Shown one piece after another: positions 30,724 to 39,974 of a stretch of DNA of 64,000 bases. Within the stretch, counting starts at the first letter, position 1. Each line of letters begins with the position of its first letter. The stretch covers positions 1-64,000 of the forward strand of contig JAIKYQ010000065.1 in the NCBI GenBank assembly GCA_024683035.1. Direction: 5' to 3'. The notes beneath the pieces were generated by a model. It had not been told where the DNA came from. It saw nothing but the letters and a program-made list of their open reading frames with translations, and ran no database searches. Position numbers and translations under genes: made by a program. This stretch comes from Eubacterium sp. Its GTDB lineage: Bacteria > Bacillota > Clostridia > Lachnospirales > Lachnospiraceae.

Positions 30724-33378
30724 ATGAAAAACTATGGTGTCAATGAGTTGCGGGAAATGTTCCTGCGTTTCTTTGAAAGTAAAGAGCATCTGCGGCTGAA
30801 GAGCTTTTCGCTGATCCCGCATAACGATAACAGTCTGCTGATTATCAATTCCGGTATGGCTCCGATGAAGCCGTACTTTACCGGAGCGGAAATCCCGCCG
30901 CGCCGCCGTGTGACAACCTGCCAGAAATGTGTGCGTACCGGCGATATTGAAAACGTGGGAAAAACAGCCCGGCACGGAACCTTTTTTGAAATGCTCGGGA
31001 ATTTTTCCTTCGGTGATTATTTTAAGAAAGAAGCCATTCCGTGGGCCTGGGAATTTCTGACGAAAGTCGTAGGTCTTCCGGAAGACCGACTGTATCCGTC
31101 CATCTATCAGGATGACGAAGAAGCTTTCGAAATCTGGAACAAGGATCTGGGTATCGCACCGGAAAGGATTTTCCGCTTTGGAAAAGAAGACAATTTCTGG
31201 GAGCATGGTTCCGGTCCCTGCGGCCCCTGTTCCGAAATCTATTATGACCGCGGTGAAAAATACGGCTGCGGCAAACCGGACTGCACCGTTGGCTGCGAGT
31301 GCGACCGGTTTATGGAAGTATGGAATCTGGTTTTCACACAGTTTGACAACGATGGGGAAGGGCATTATTCACGCCTGGAACAGACCAATATCGATACCGG
31401 TATGGGGCTGGAACGTCTGGCTGTGGTCGTACAGGACGTGGATTCCATTTTCGACGTGGATACGCTCAGAGCGCTTCGTGACGAAGTGTGCCGCATGGCC
31501 GGCGTCACCTACCTGCAGGATCATGAAAAGGATGTCTCAATCCGCGTCATAACCGATCATATCCGTTCGGCAACATTCATGATTTCGGACGGGATCATGC
31601 CTACCAACGAAGGAAGAGGCTATGTTCTCCGCCGCCTGATCCGGCGCGCAGCCAGGCACGGACGCAAGCTCGGGATCGATCACGCATTTCTGGGCGATCT
31701 GGCTTCGGCTGTCATGGAAGGCAGCAAGGACGGCTATCCGGAGCTGGTCGATAAAAAGGATTTCATCGTAAATGTACTGAACAACGAAGAAAAGCAGTTC
31801 AGCCGTACCATCGACCAGGGCCTGTCTATTCTTGCCGGCATGGAGGAAAAGATGGCGGCGGAGGGACGCAGTATGCTGGCGGGCGAAGATGCGTTCCGTC
31901 TGTATGATACCTTTGGCTTCCCGCTGGATCTGACAAAGGATATCCTGGAAGAAAAAGGGTATTCGGTTGATGAGGAAGGGTTTGCTGCCTGCATGAAAGA
32001 ACAGCAGACCAGAGCCAGGGAAGCCCGTGCCGTCTCCAACTATATGGGAGCAGAGGCAACTGTGTTCGATACCATCGATCCTGCCCTGACAACTGAATTC
32101 TGCGGCTATGACTGGCTGTCCTGTGATGCCGGGATCTCGGTCCTTACCAAAAAACAGGCAGATGGTTCAGAAGCTTTGTCTGACACACTGCAGGAAGGGG
32201 AAGAGGGGACTGTCATTACGGATAAATCGCCGTTCTACGGCACCATGGGCGGACAGGAAGGCGATACAGGCCTGATCAAAGCGCCGCAGGGTACTTTCCG
32301 CGTGACAGAGACCGTTCATCTGCGCGGTGACAAGCTGGGCCACAAAGGTATTGTCGAATCCGGAGAGCTGCACCTGGGTGATGCGGCAACGCTGACCGTG
32401 GATTATGAGTCCCGGCAGAATACCTGTAAAAACCACAGCGCGACACATCTTCTTCAGAAAGCCCTGAAGAATGTTCTGGGCGATCACGTAGAACAGAAAG
32501 GTTCTCTTGTCTCGCCGACAAGACTGCGTTTTGACTTCTCGCATTTCCAGCCCATGACAACGGAAGAAATCCGTAAAGTGGAAGAGATCGTAAATCAGGA
32601 GATCCGGGAAGGCCTGTTTGTGCAGACCGATATCATGTCTCTGGAAGATGCCAGAAAAACAGGCGCTATGGCGCTGTTTGGAGAAAAATACGGAGAGAGT
32701 GTCCGTGTGGTTTCTATGGGGAACTTCTCGCGGGAACTCTGCGGCGGTACGCATGTGAGCAACACAGCGGATATATTCTGCTTCAAGATCGTCAGCGAAG
32801 CCGGCATCGCAGCCGGGGTACGACGGATCGAAGCACTCACCGGCATGAACGTGATCCGGCATCTGGAAGAAGAGGAAGCCTTGCTGCAGCGCGCTGCCGC
32901 AGCCGCAAGGGTCACACCGGCTGAAGTAGCAGACCATCTGCAGAAACAGGCTGCAGAGATCCGCCGTCTCCAGCACGAAAACGAAGCGCTGAAGAGCAAA
33001 CTGGCTGCCGGACAGGTGGGTAATATTGCCGATAATATCCAGATGATCGGTTCGACCAGACTTCTGGCCGCTTCCGTGCCGGATGTAGACGGCGGCGGAC
33101 TGCGGGATCTCGGCGACCAGCTGCGGGATAAGATCGGAGAGGGCGTCATCGTCCTGGTTTCAGAAAAGGACGGGAAAGTATCATTGGTCGTCATGGCGAC
33201 AGAAGAGGCGCAGAAAGCCGGCGCCCATGCCGGCAACCTGGTCAAAGAAGCGGCAGCGCTGATTGGCGGAAAAGGCGGCGGGAGGCCCAATATGGCCCAG
33301 GCCGGCGGCAAAGATCCTGCCGGGATCGAGGCACTTCTGCAGGCTGTCCCCGGACTGCTTCAGGCGCAGCTTCACTGA
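30724..33378 (+). CDS. alaS: Alanyl-tRNA synthetase
   Basis: MKNYGVNELREMFLRFFESKEHLRLKSFSLIPHNDNSLLIINSGMAPMKPYFTG...HSATHLLQKAL...SRELCGGTHVSNT. Confidence 0.98.
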   Translation: MKNYGVNELREMFLRFFESKEHLRLKSFSLIPHNDNSLLIINSGMAPMKPYFTGAEIPPRRRVTTCQKCVRTGDIENVGKTARHGTFFEMLGNFSFGDYFKKEAIPWAWEFLTKVVGLPEDRLYPSIYQDDEEAFEIWNKDLGIAPERIFRFGKEDNFWEHGSGPCGPCSEIYYDRGEKYGCGKPDCTVGCECDRFMEVWNLVFTQFDNDGEGHYSRLEQTNIDTGMGLERLAVVVQDVDSIFDVDTLRALRDEVCRMAGVTYLQDHEKDVSIRVITDHIRSATFMISDGIMPTNEGRGYVLRRLIRRAARHGRKLGIDHAFLGDLASAVMEGSKDGYPELVDKKDFIVNVLNNEEKQFSRTIDQGLSILAGMEEKMAAEGRSMLAGEDAFRLYDTFGFPLDLTKDILEEKGYSVDEEGFAACMKEQQTRAREARAVSNYMGAEATVFDTIDPALTTEFCGYDWLSCDAGISVLTKKQADGSEALSDTLQEGEEGTVITDKSPFYGTMGGQEGDTGLIKAPQGTFRVTETVHLRGDKLGHKGIVESGELHLGDAATLTVDYESRQNTCKNHSATHLLQKALKNVLGDHVEQKGSLVSPTRLRFDFSHFQPMTTEEIRKVEEIVNQEIREGLFVQTDIMSLEDARKTGAMALFGEKYGESVRVVSMGNFSRELCGGTHVSNTADIFCFKIVSEAGIAAGVRRIEALTGMNVIRHLEEEEALLQRAAAAARVTPAEVADHLQKQAAEIRRLQHENEALKSKLAAGQVGNIADNIQMIGSTRLLAASVPDVDGGGLRDLGDQLRDKIGEGVIVLVSEKDGKVSLVVMATEEAQKAGAHAGNLVKEAAALIGGKGGGRPNMAQAGGKDPAGIEALLQAVPGLLQAQLH

Positions 33379-33422
33379 TCAGAAAAAAAGGCCGGCGGCT
33401 GTCTGCCGTACAGGAAAAATGC

Positions 33423-33450
33423 TTGACCTTTTCTGTAAAACTGATATAAT
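33423..33450 (+). promoter_or_regulatory. Sigma-A-type promoter for rpsU
   Basis: TTGACC (33423-33428), 16-nt spacer, TATAAT (33445-33450). Confidence 0.7.
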
Positions 33451-33513
33451 TGATTGCGTGCCGTGTTTATTACAGGCACAAGTCCACAACCGGAGGGAGG
33501 TTAGTTCTGGGCA

Positions 33514-33690
33514 ATGGCAAATGTGATCGTCAAAGAAAACGAGACATTGGACAGTGCACTGCGCCGTTTTAAACGCAGCTGTGCGAAGGCCGGTATTCAG
33601 CAGGAAATCCGGAAGCGCGAGCACTATGAAAAACCAAGTGTTCGTCGTAAAAAGAAATCCGAAGCTGCAAGAAAGCGCAAATATAACTAA
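33514..33690 (+). CDS. rpsU: 30S ribosomal protein S21 (58 aa; below the ORF-track cutoff)
   Basis: [67 protein letters not shown] upstream. Confidence 0.97.
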   Translation: MANVIVKENETLDSALRRFKRSCAKAGIQQEIRKREHYEKPSVRRKKKSEAARKRKYN

Positions 33691-33695
33691 CATGC

Positions 33696-33738
33696 CAAAA
33701 AAGCTCTGACAGTTCCTGCTGCCAGAGCTTTTCAGGTA
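33696..33738 (+). terminator. Rho-independent terminator after rpsU
   Basis: AAAAGCTCTGaCAG-ttcctg-CTGcCAGAGCTTTT. Confidence 0.85.
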
Positions 33739-33774
33739 TTCTGTTTCATTTCTACAGGCGGCAGGTAGTAAGGC

Positions 33775-34572
33775 ATGCAGGCATATCAGACTGTTTTCTA
33801 TACACTTCATTTACCCCATACCGGTTATCATGACAAACAGGTACGGATCGCCTTTTTCTCTGATCTGCACAGCTGCTGCAGTGCAGAAGAAAAAGCCGAG
33901 ATCCTGAAAAGGCTGGATGAACTGCATCCGGATGTGGTACTCTGCGGCGGTGACTCGATCGTGGCAGTGCCCGGTCATTCCGTACAGGAGCCGGTACGTT
34001 TTCTGCGGGAGATCGCAGGGCAGTACCGCCTGGTGATCGGTACGGGAAATCATGAGTACCGGAGCCGGCTTTATCCGGAAACATACGGTGCGATGTATCG
34101 GGATTACCGCGATGCCCTTGCAAGTCAGAATATAGATATTCTGGAAAACGCAGAACTGCGGATCACGCTTTCCGGTCTGCCCCTGCACCTGTACGGATTT
34201 GACATGCCGCGGGAATACTATGGCCGTATAAGGAAAAAGGTCCTGCCTGTTTCAGAGATCCGGAACATTTTCGGCAAGCCGGATCCGGATGCCGTTTCCA
34301 TCCTTCTGGCACATAATCCCAGAGCACTGGGGGCGTATCAGGAGTGGGGCGCGGATCTGACACTGTGCGGGCACTACCATGGCGGTATTATGCGGATCGG
34401 CCAGCATTACGGGCTGATCAGTCCGGAACTGCGGCCTTTTCCGTCCCGGGCATATGGTCACTTTCAAAAGAACGGAAAACATGTTATTATAAGTTCCGGC
34501 TGCGGTGAACACACGATTCCGGTCAGAATACATAATCCCCGTGAAATCGTGGGAATCTGCATCACTACATGA
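33775..34572 (+). CDS. Metallophosphoesterase
   Basis: RIAFFSDLHSC...DVVLCGGDSI...GTGNHEYRS...LTLCGHYHGG; calcineurin-like phosphoesterase motifs. Confidence 0.92.
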   Translation: MQAYQTVFYTLHLPHTGYHDKQVRIAFFSDLHSCCSAEEKAEILKRLDELHPDVVLCGGDSIVAVPGHSVQEPVRFLREIAGQYRLVIGTGNHEYRSRLYPETYGAMYRDYRDALASQNIDILENAELRITLSGLPLHLYGFDMPREYYGRIRKKVLPVSEIRNIFGKPDPDAVSILLAHNPRALGAYQEWGADLTLCGHYHGGIMRIGQHYGLISPELRPFPSRAYGHFQKNGKHVIISSGCGEHTIPVRIHNPREIVGICITT

Positions 34573-34585
34573 AAAGGAACAGAAC

Positions 34586-35401
34586 ATGGCAATTCCTGTC
34601 AAACTGCAGGCATTTGAGGGTCCGCTGGACCTCCTGCTGCATCTGATCGAAAAGAACAAAATAGATATTTATGATATCCCGATTGCGGAGATCACAGACC
34701 AGTATCTGGCCTATGTACAGCAGATGGACCACGAGGACATGGATGTAACCAGTGAATTCATGGTCATGGCTGCCACTCTGATCGATATCAAATGCCGTAT
34801 GCTCCTTCCGCGTGAGGTCACGGAAGAAGGGGAAGAAGAGGATCCGAGAGAAGAGCTTGTCAGGCAGCTTCTCGAGTACAAAATGTACAAGAATATGGCA
34901 GGCAGGCTTCGTGACTGCATGGATACAGCCGGGGAACTGGTAAGCCGGAAGCAGAGCCTTCCGGACGAGGTGCTCGCATTCCGGCCAAAAGCAGATCCCA
35001 AGGAACTGCTGGAAGGTATGACTCTGGACCGGCTGCACGAAATCTTTCAATTTGTCCTGAAACGTCAGGAAGATAAAGTAGATCCGATCCGCAGCAAATT
35101 CGGACAGATTGAAAAAGATTCGGTTTCCTTCCCGGACAAGCTGGATTATGTCGAAATCTATACCAGGAAGAAGCGGAAAGTGTCATTCCGAAAGCTGCTG
35201 GAAAAACAGAAAGGGCGGATGCAGGTTGTCGTAACCTTTCTGGCTGTACTGGAACTGATGAAACTCGGGAAGATCCGGGTCGAACAGCCGGATGCTTTTG
35301 GAGAAATAGAGATCGAATCACTGGAAGACGCAGGAGAAACCTCGCTTGCGGGAGATGAATACCGTATGGAAGAAGAAATCGGAGGAGAAGATGTCTATTA
35401 A
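34586..35401 (+). CDS. scpA: Segregation and condensation protein A
   Basis: MAIPVKLQAFEGPLDLLLHLIEKNKIDIYDIPIAEITDQYLAYV. Confidence 0.96.
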   Translation: MAIPVKLQAFEGPLDLLLHLIEKNKIDIYDIPIAEITDQYLAYVQQMDHEDMDVTSEFMVMAATLIDIKCRMLLPREVTEEGEEEDPREELVRQLLEYKMYKNMAGRLRDCMDTAGELVSRKQSLPDEVLAFRPKADPKELLEGMTLDRLHEIFQFVLKRQEDKVDPIRSKFGQIEKDSVSFPDKLDYVEIYTRKKRKVSFRKLLEKQKGRMQVVVTFLAVLELMKLGKIRVEQPDAFGEIEIESLEDAGETSLAGDEYRMEEEIGGEDVY

Positions 35402-35960
35402 CAGCGATATGGCCGCTCTGGAAGCGATCCTGTTTGCCATGGGAGAGCCGGTCGGACTGGACAGACTTGCCGGGGCGATCGAAAAGAGTCCGGAAGAAAC
35501 ACGGACCCTGCTGGAAGAACTGGGTGGGAGATATGACCGGGACGGTGCCGGGATCCGTCTTCTTCGTCTGGAAGATTCCTATCAGCTTACGACCAGGAAA
35601 GAATATTATGAAGCGCTGATCCGAATCGCCAAGCAGCCCAAAAAGCCGCATCTGACGGATGTCATGATGGAAACGCTTTCCATCATTGCGTATAAACAGC
35701 CGGTCACCCGTTCGGAAATCGAAACTATCCGCGGAGTTTCCTGCGAACATGCCGTAAACCGTCTGCTGGAATACGATCTGATACGGGAGCTGGGACGGCT
35801 TCAGGTTCCGGGCAGACCGATCCTGCTGGGAACGACAGATACATTTCTGCGCTGCTTCGGCATGGAGACCACAGAAGATCTGCCGCAGCTTTCCACGGTG
35901 GAACTGGAGGATTTTAAGGCAGAAGCGGAAGCGGAACTCCAGATTCAGGTGGAAGTCTGA
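35391..35960 (+). CDS. scpB: Segregation and condensation protein B
   Basis: ALEAILFAMGEPVGLDRLAGAI...ETLSIIAYKQPVTRSEIETIRGV...GRPILLGTTDTFLRCFG. Confidence 0.96.
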   Translation: MSINSDMAALEAILFAMGEPVGLDRLAGAIEKSPEETRTLLEELGGRYDRDGAGIRLLRLEDSYQLTTRKEYYEALIRIAKQPKKPHLTDVMMETLSIIAYKQPVTRSEIETIRGVSCEHAVNRLLEYDLIRELGRLQVPGRPILLGTTDTFLRCFGMETTEDLPQLSTVELEDFKAEAEAELQIQVEV

Positions 35961-35989
35961 CAGAATCCGCTTTTTCTTATGCAATATGG

Positions 35990-36018
35990 TTGAAATTAAC
36001 GTGTAAACCATGTATAGT
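35990..36018 (+). promoter_or_regulatory. Sigma-A-type promoter for decarboxylase operon
   Basis: TTGAAA (35990-35995), 17-nt spacer, TATAGT (36013-36018). Confidence 0.7.
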
Positions 36019-36071
36019 AAGTGCGATTAAAAGTTTAAAGTTTAACAATGTAAAAATGCGGAGGTAAAGGA

Positions 36072-37508
36072 ATGAGCATGAATAGGCAAAGCCCTGCCAG
36101 GGAGCGGATCGCTGCCCTTCTGGATGCGGACAGCTTTGTAGAAATCGGTGCAGCTGTCACAGCCAGAAGCACAGATTTCAACATGAGCGGGAAGAAAGCG
36201 CCATCCGACGGTGTCGTTACCGGATACGGACTGATTGACGGAAGGCCTGTCTATGTATACAGTCAGGACCCGTCGGTCCTGAACGGAACAGTCGGGGAAA
36301 TGCATGCGGCCAAGATCGTCAATCTGTACAATCTGGCAATGAAAACCGGAGATCCGGTCATAGGACTGATCGAATGTGCCGGCATGAGACTGGAAGAAGG
36401 TCTGGACTGCCTGCATGCTTTCGGAAAGATCTACACGGTGCAGACAGCTGCTTCCGGTGTCATTCCGCAGATCACAGCCATTTTCGGTATGTGCGGCGGC
36501 GGCATGGCTCTGGTGCCGGCCCTCTCTGATTTCACTTTTATGGAAACAAAAAAAGGACGCCTGTTCTTTACTTCTCCGAATGCACTTGCTGAGAATACGG
36601 AAGAACGCTGTGATACATCTTCTTCTTCATGGCAGGGAGAGGAAGCCGGAACGATCGATGGATGCGGAACTTCTGAAGAGATCCTGGCTGCCGTACGTGA
36701 ACTGATCCTGTATCTTCCATCCAATAACGAAGATGACATGAGTGCGGCCGAATCCGCAGCGGACCTCAATCAGATCCTGCCGGATCTGGCACAGTGCCGG
36801 GAGGATCCGAAGCTGATGCTTTCCCGGATCAGTGACGACGGCACCATGATCGAATCACGTCCGTATTTCGGACAGGATATGGTCACCGCTCTGATCCGCT
36901 TAAACGGATATACGGCCGGTGTAGTGGCAAACCGTTCCGTCCTCTATGACGAAGAAGGAAAGGCCGCACAGGAATTCGGCGGCAAAATGAGTGCGGACGG
37001 CGCCCGTAAAGCAGCCGCATTTGTCACATTCTGTGATGCTTTTTCCATCCCGCTGATCACGCTTACCAATGTCACAGGATTTTTCGCTGACAAGGATTCC
37101 GAGAAGCGCATGGCAGACGAAGCAGCAAAGCTGACGTATGCTTTTGCCAATGCCAACACGCCTAAAGTGAACCTGATCACCGGTTCTGCTTACGGCAGTG
37201 CCTATCTGATCATGAACAGCAAATCGGTGGGAGCCGACATGGTCTTTGCCTGGGAAGATGCCAGGATCGGTATGATGGATGCCCGTGCAGCTGCCAAGAT
37301 CCTCTGTCCGTCCGGTACGGCACAGGAAGTCGGCAGCACAGCCTCTGCCTATGAAGAGCTGCAGAACAGCGCCGCTTCGGCTGCAGCACGCGGGTATGTG
37401 GATACAGTCATCGAGCCGTCGGAAACCCGGAAATACCTGATTGGCGCACTGGATATGCTCTTTACCAAAAGAGAAATGCGTCCGGATAAGAAACACGGTT
37501 CTTTCTGA
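36072..37508 (+). CDS. Acyl-CoA carboxyltransferase (MmdA/12S-like subunit)
   Basis: ARERIAALLDADSFVEIGA...VVTGYGLIDGRPVYVYSQD...GMCGGGMALVPALSDFTFM...LITGSAYGSAYLIMNSKSVGADMVFAWEDARIGMMDARAAAKIL. Confidence 0.92.
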   Translation: MSMNRQSPARERIAALLDADSFVEIGAAVTARSTDFNMSGKKAPSDGVVTGYGLIDGRPVYVYSQDPSVLNGTVGEMHAAKIVNLYNLAMKTGDPVIGLIECAGMRLEEGLDCLHAFGKIYTVQTAASGVIPQITAIFGMCGGGMALVPALSDFTFMETKKGRLFFTSPNALAENTEERCDTSSSSWQGEEAGTIDGCGTSEEILAAVRELILYLPSNNEDDMSAAESAADLNQILPDLAQCREDPKLMLSRISDDGTMIESRPYFGQDMVTALIRLNGYTAGVVANRSVLYDEEGKAAQEFGGKMSADGARKAAAFVTFCDAFSIPLITLTNVTGFFADKDSEKRMADEAAKLTYAFANANTPKVNLITGSAYGSAYLIMNSKSVGADMVFAWEDARIGMMDARAAAKILCPSGTAQEVGSTASAYEELQNSAASAAARGYVDTVIEPSETRKYLIGALDMLFTKREMRPDKKHGSF

Positions 37509-37524
37509 GAGAGGAGTCAGTGGA

Positions 37525-38277
37525 ATGAACAGAAAGAAAAAGAAGAGTTTCCGCATTCTGCTGTGTCTTCTCTGTATGCTTCTGATCCCGGCCATACCGG
37601 TATCGGCAGCTCTCGATGATACAACGAAGACACAGATGGAAGAAGAGGCAGCCCGCTTTCTCGGCACTGCCTATGAAATGTCGGATGACGAGCTGGAAAA
37701 CATGCGTACAAACGGAGGTTTTTATGAAGTGTTTGTACGTTCCTGGTATGAAGACAGAGAAGTGGTCGGAGCGTTCAAAGAGATCGAGTCGACCGAGACA
37801 GATGATTCCGGCTCGGATCAGATCATCCTGAATTCTGTCGTCGACTTTGAAAACTATACGTCGGATGTCGTCATCTATTTTGATGCAGAAGAAAAGACCC
37901 CTGTCAATTATGTCATGAATATCCGCTACAGCATGGCGGAAAAGATGACGCAGGCATTTCAGAATATGATGGTAGGTCTGATCGTAGTTTTTGCAGTCCT
38001 CATATTCCTGATGATCATCATTTTCCTGTTCCGGCTGTTTGCGCCGAAACAGAAAGAAGTGCAGACTGCCGCGGCACCGTCTGCGGTGCTGAGCAACAGG
38101 GAACCCGCTGTCGTATCCGTGCAGCAGGCGGTACCGCAGACAGGCGGTACAGAAGAAGAGATTGCCGCTGTCATTGCTGCAGCCATTGCCGCTGCTTCGG
38201 AAGAAGCACCTTCGGCAAACGGCTATTTGGTACGTTCGGTGCGTAGAAATAAAAAATCTGTCTGGAAACGAGTTTAA
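37525..38277 (+). CDS. OadG-family decarboxylase subunit gamma-like protein with extracytoplasmic N-terminal domain
   Basis: Signal peptide, ~130-residue soluble region, then one TM helix (MMVGLIVVFAVLIFLMIIIFLF) and cytosolic tail; position between carboxyltransferase and BCCP. Confidence 0.75.
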   Translation: MNRKKKKSFRILLCLLCMLLIPAIPVSAALDDTTKTQMEEEAARFLGTAYEMSDDELENMRTNGGFYEVFVRSWYEDREVVGAFKEIESTETDDSGSDQIILNSVVDFENYTSDVVIYFDAEEKTPVNYVMNIRYSMAEKMTQAFQNMMVGLIVVFAVLIFLMIIIFLFRLFAPKQKEVQTAAAPSAVLSNREPAVVSVQQAVPQTGGTEEEIAAVIAAAIAAASEEAPSANGYLVRSVRRNKKSVWKRV

Positions 38278-38292
38278 AAGGGAGGGAAATCC

Positions 38293-38676
38293 ATGAAATC
38301 GTATACAATCACAGTGAACGGAAATGTCTATCAGGTCACAGTTGAAGAGGGAACCGCTGCGGCAGCACCGGCTCCGTCAGTTCAGGCGGCTCCGGCTCCC
38401 GTTCCTGCAGCACCGGCTGCACCGGCCGCTCCCGCGGCAGCACCGGCAGCAGCATCTGCAGACGGTATTCCTGTCAAAGCCTCTGTACCCGGCAAAATCG
38501 TCCGTCTTGAAAAATCGGTCGGCGATTCTGTGAATGCCGGCGATACCGTGCTGGTCCTGGAAGCCATGAAAATGGAAATCCCGGTTGTGGCTCCGGAAAG
38601 CGGAAAGCTTGCGTCCTTCCAGGTCAGTGTCGGGGATTCTGTGGAATCCGGTGATGTTCTGGCGACACTTTCCTGA
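38293..38676 (+). CDS. Biotin carboxyl carrier protein subunit of Na+-translocating decarboxylase
   Basis: Ala/Pro linker then VLEAMKMEIPVVAPESGKLASFQVSVGDSVESGDVLATLS; biotinylation motif EAMKM. Confidence 0.95.
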   Translation: MKSYTITVNGNVYQVTVEEGTAAAAPAPSVQAAPAPVPAAPAAPAAPAAAPAAASADGIPVKASVPGKIVRLEKSVGDSVNAGDTVLVLEAMKMEIPVVAPESGKLASFQVSVGDSVESGDVLATLS

Positions 38677-38714
38677 TTGCTGACGGGACAGCCCGTTTAT
38701 ACGGAGGATAGGAA

Positions 38715-39872
38715 ATGGATATGATTCTGAATACTCTGGGGAACCTGCTTCACCAGACAGCGTTTTTCAATATTACCTGGGGTAATTTTGTCATGATCGG
38801 CATAGCCTTTATATTCCTGTACCTGGCTATCCGGCATGGCTTTGAACCTCTGCTGCTTGTTCCGATCGCATTCGGCATGCTGCTCGTCAATATCTATCCG
38901 GATATTATGTCCCTGCCGCATGTGGATGAGGCCAGTATTTCCCATGCCGGCGGTCTGCTGCATTACTTCTTTGTCCTGGACGAATGGTCCATCCTGCCGT
39001 CCCTGATCTTTATGGGTGTCGGGGCCATGACGGATTTCGGACCGCTGATTGCCAATCCGATCTCGTTCCTTTTGGGGGCAGCAGCGCAGCTGGGCATTTA
39101 CATGGCCTACTTCCTGGCCATCTTTCTCGGATTTAACGGTAAAGCCGCGGCGGCTATTTCCATTATCGGCGGTGCGGACGGACCGACTTCGATTTTCCTT
39201 TGCGGCAAACTTGGACAGACACAGCTGATGGGACCGATCGCTGTTGCCGCCTATTCGTATATGTCTCTGGTTCCGATCATTCAGCCGCCGGTCATGAAAC
39301 TGCTGACCACGGAAAAAGAACGGAAGATCAAAATGGAACAGCTTCGTCCGGTTTCCAAACTGGAAAAAATCCTGTTCCCCATCATTATCACGACAGTCGT
39401 CTGTCTGATCCTGCCTACAACAGCACCGCTGGTCGGTATGCTGATGCTGGGCAACCTGTTCCGTGAGTCCGGTGTTGTCAAGCAGCTGACAGAGACAGCT
39501 TCCAATGCGCTGATGTATATCGTGGTCATCCTGCTGGGTACTTCGGTCGGCGCAACGACCAGTGCTGAGGCTTTCCTGAATATCACGACCATCAAGATCG
39601 TCGCACTGGGACTGGTCGCCTTTATCTTCGGTACGGCAGGCGGAATTCTGCTCGGAAAACTGATGTGTGCCCTGACACACGGCAAGATCAATCCGCTGAT
39701 CGGTTCTGCCGGTGTATCGGCCGTTCCGATGGCTGCCCGTGTTTCACAGAAAGTCGGTGCACAGGCGGATCCGACAAACTTCCTGCTGATGCATGCCATG
39801 GGGCCGAATGTGGCCGGGGTCATCGGTACGGCAGTTGCAGCCGGTACCTTTATGGCTGTTTTCGGTGTGTAG
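38715..39872 (+). CDS. Na+-translocating decarboxylase subunit beta (OadB/GcdB/MmdB family)
   Basis: Multipass protein; LIFMGVGAMTDFGPLIANP...GGADGPTSIFL...GSAGVSAVPMAARVSQKVGAQADPTNFLLMHAMGPNVAGVIGTAVAAG. Confidence 0.95.
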   Translation: MDMILNTLGNLLHQTAFFNITWGNFVMIGIAFIFLYLAIRHGFEPLLLVPIAFGMLLVNIYPDIMSLPHVDEASISHAGGLLHYFFVLDEWSILPSLIFMGVGAMTDFGPLIANPISFLLGAAAQLGIYMAYFLAIFLGFNGKAAAAISIIGGADGPTSIFLCGKLGQTQLMGPIAVAAYSYMSLVPIIQPPVMKLLTTEKERKIKMEQLRPVSKLEKILFPIIITTVVCLILPTTAPLVGMLMLGNLFRESGVVKQLTETASNALMYIVVILLGTSVGATTSAEAFLNITTIKIVALGLVAFIFGTAGGILLGKLMCALTHGKINPLIGSAGVSAVPMAARVSQKVGAQADPTNFLLMHAMGPNVAGVIGTAVAAGTFMAVFGV

Positions 39873-39974
39873 AAAAGTAGATCTGTCCTGTAAACACACA
39901 CCTGCATGGTGCGTCCGTTTGGACTTGCAGCATATAGTTTGTTATCAGCAATGAATCTGTAGGAGGATATATAC

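Noticed and set aside
34860-36011. 383-aa minus-strand ORF across scpA/scpB
   Set aside because: Antisense shadow of two conserved genes; Pro/Arg/Ser-rich noise-like translation.
38715-39680. Minus-strand ORF (38697-39680) rich in D/H/Q/R antisense to the OadB-like gene
   Set aside because: Composition is what the reverse complement of a hydrophobic membrane protein gives; not a real gene.
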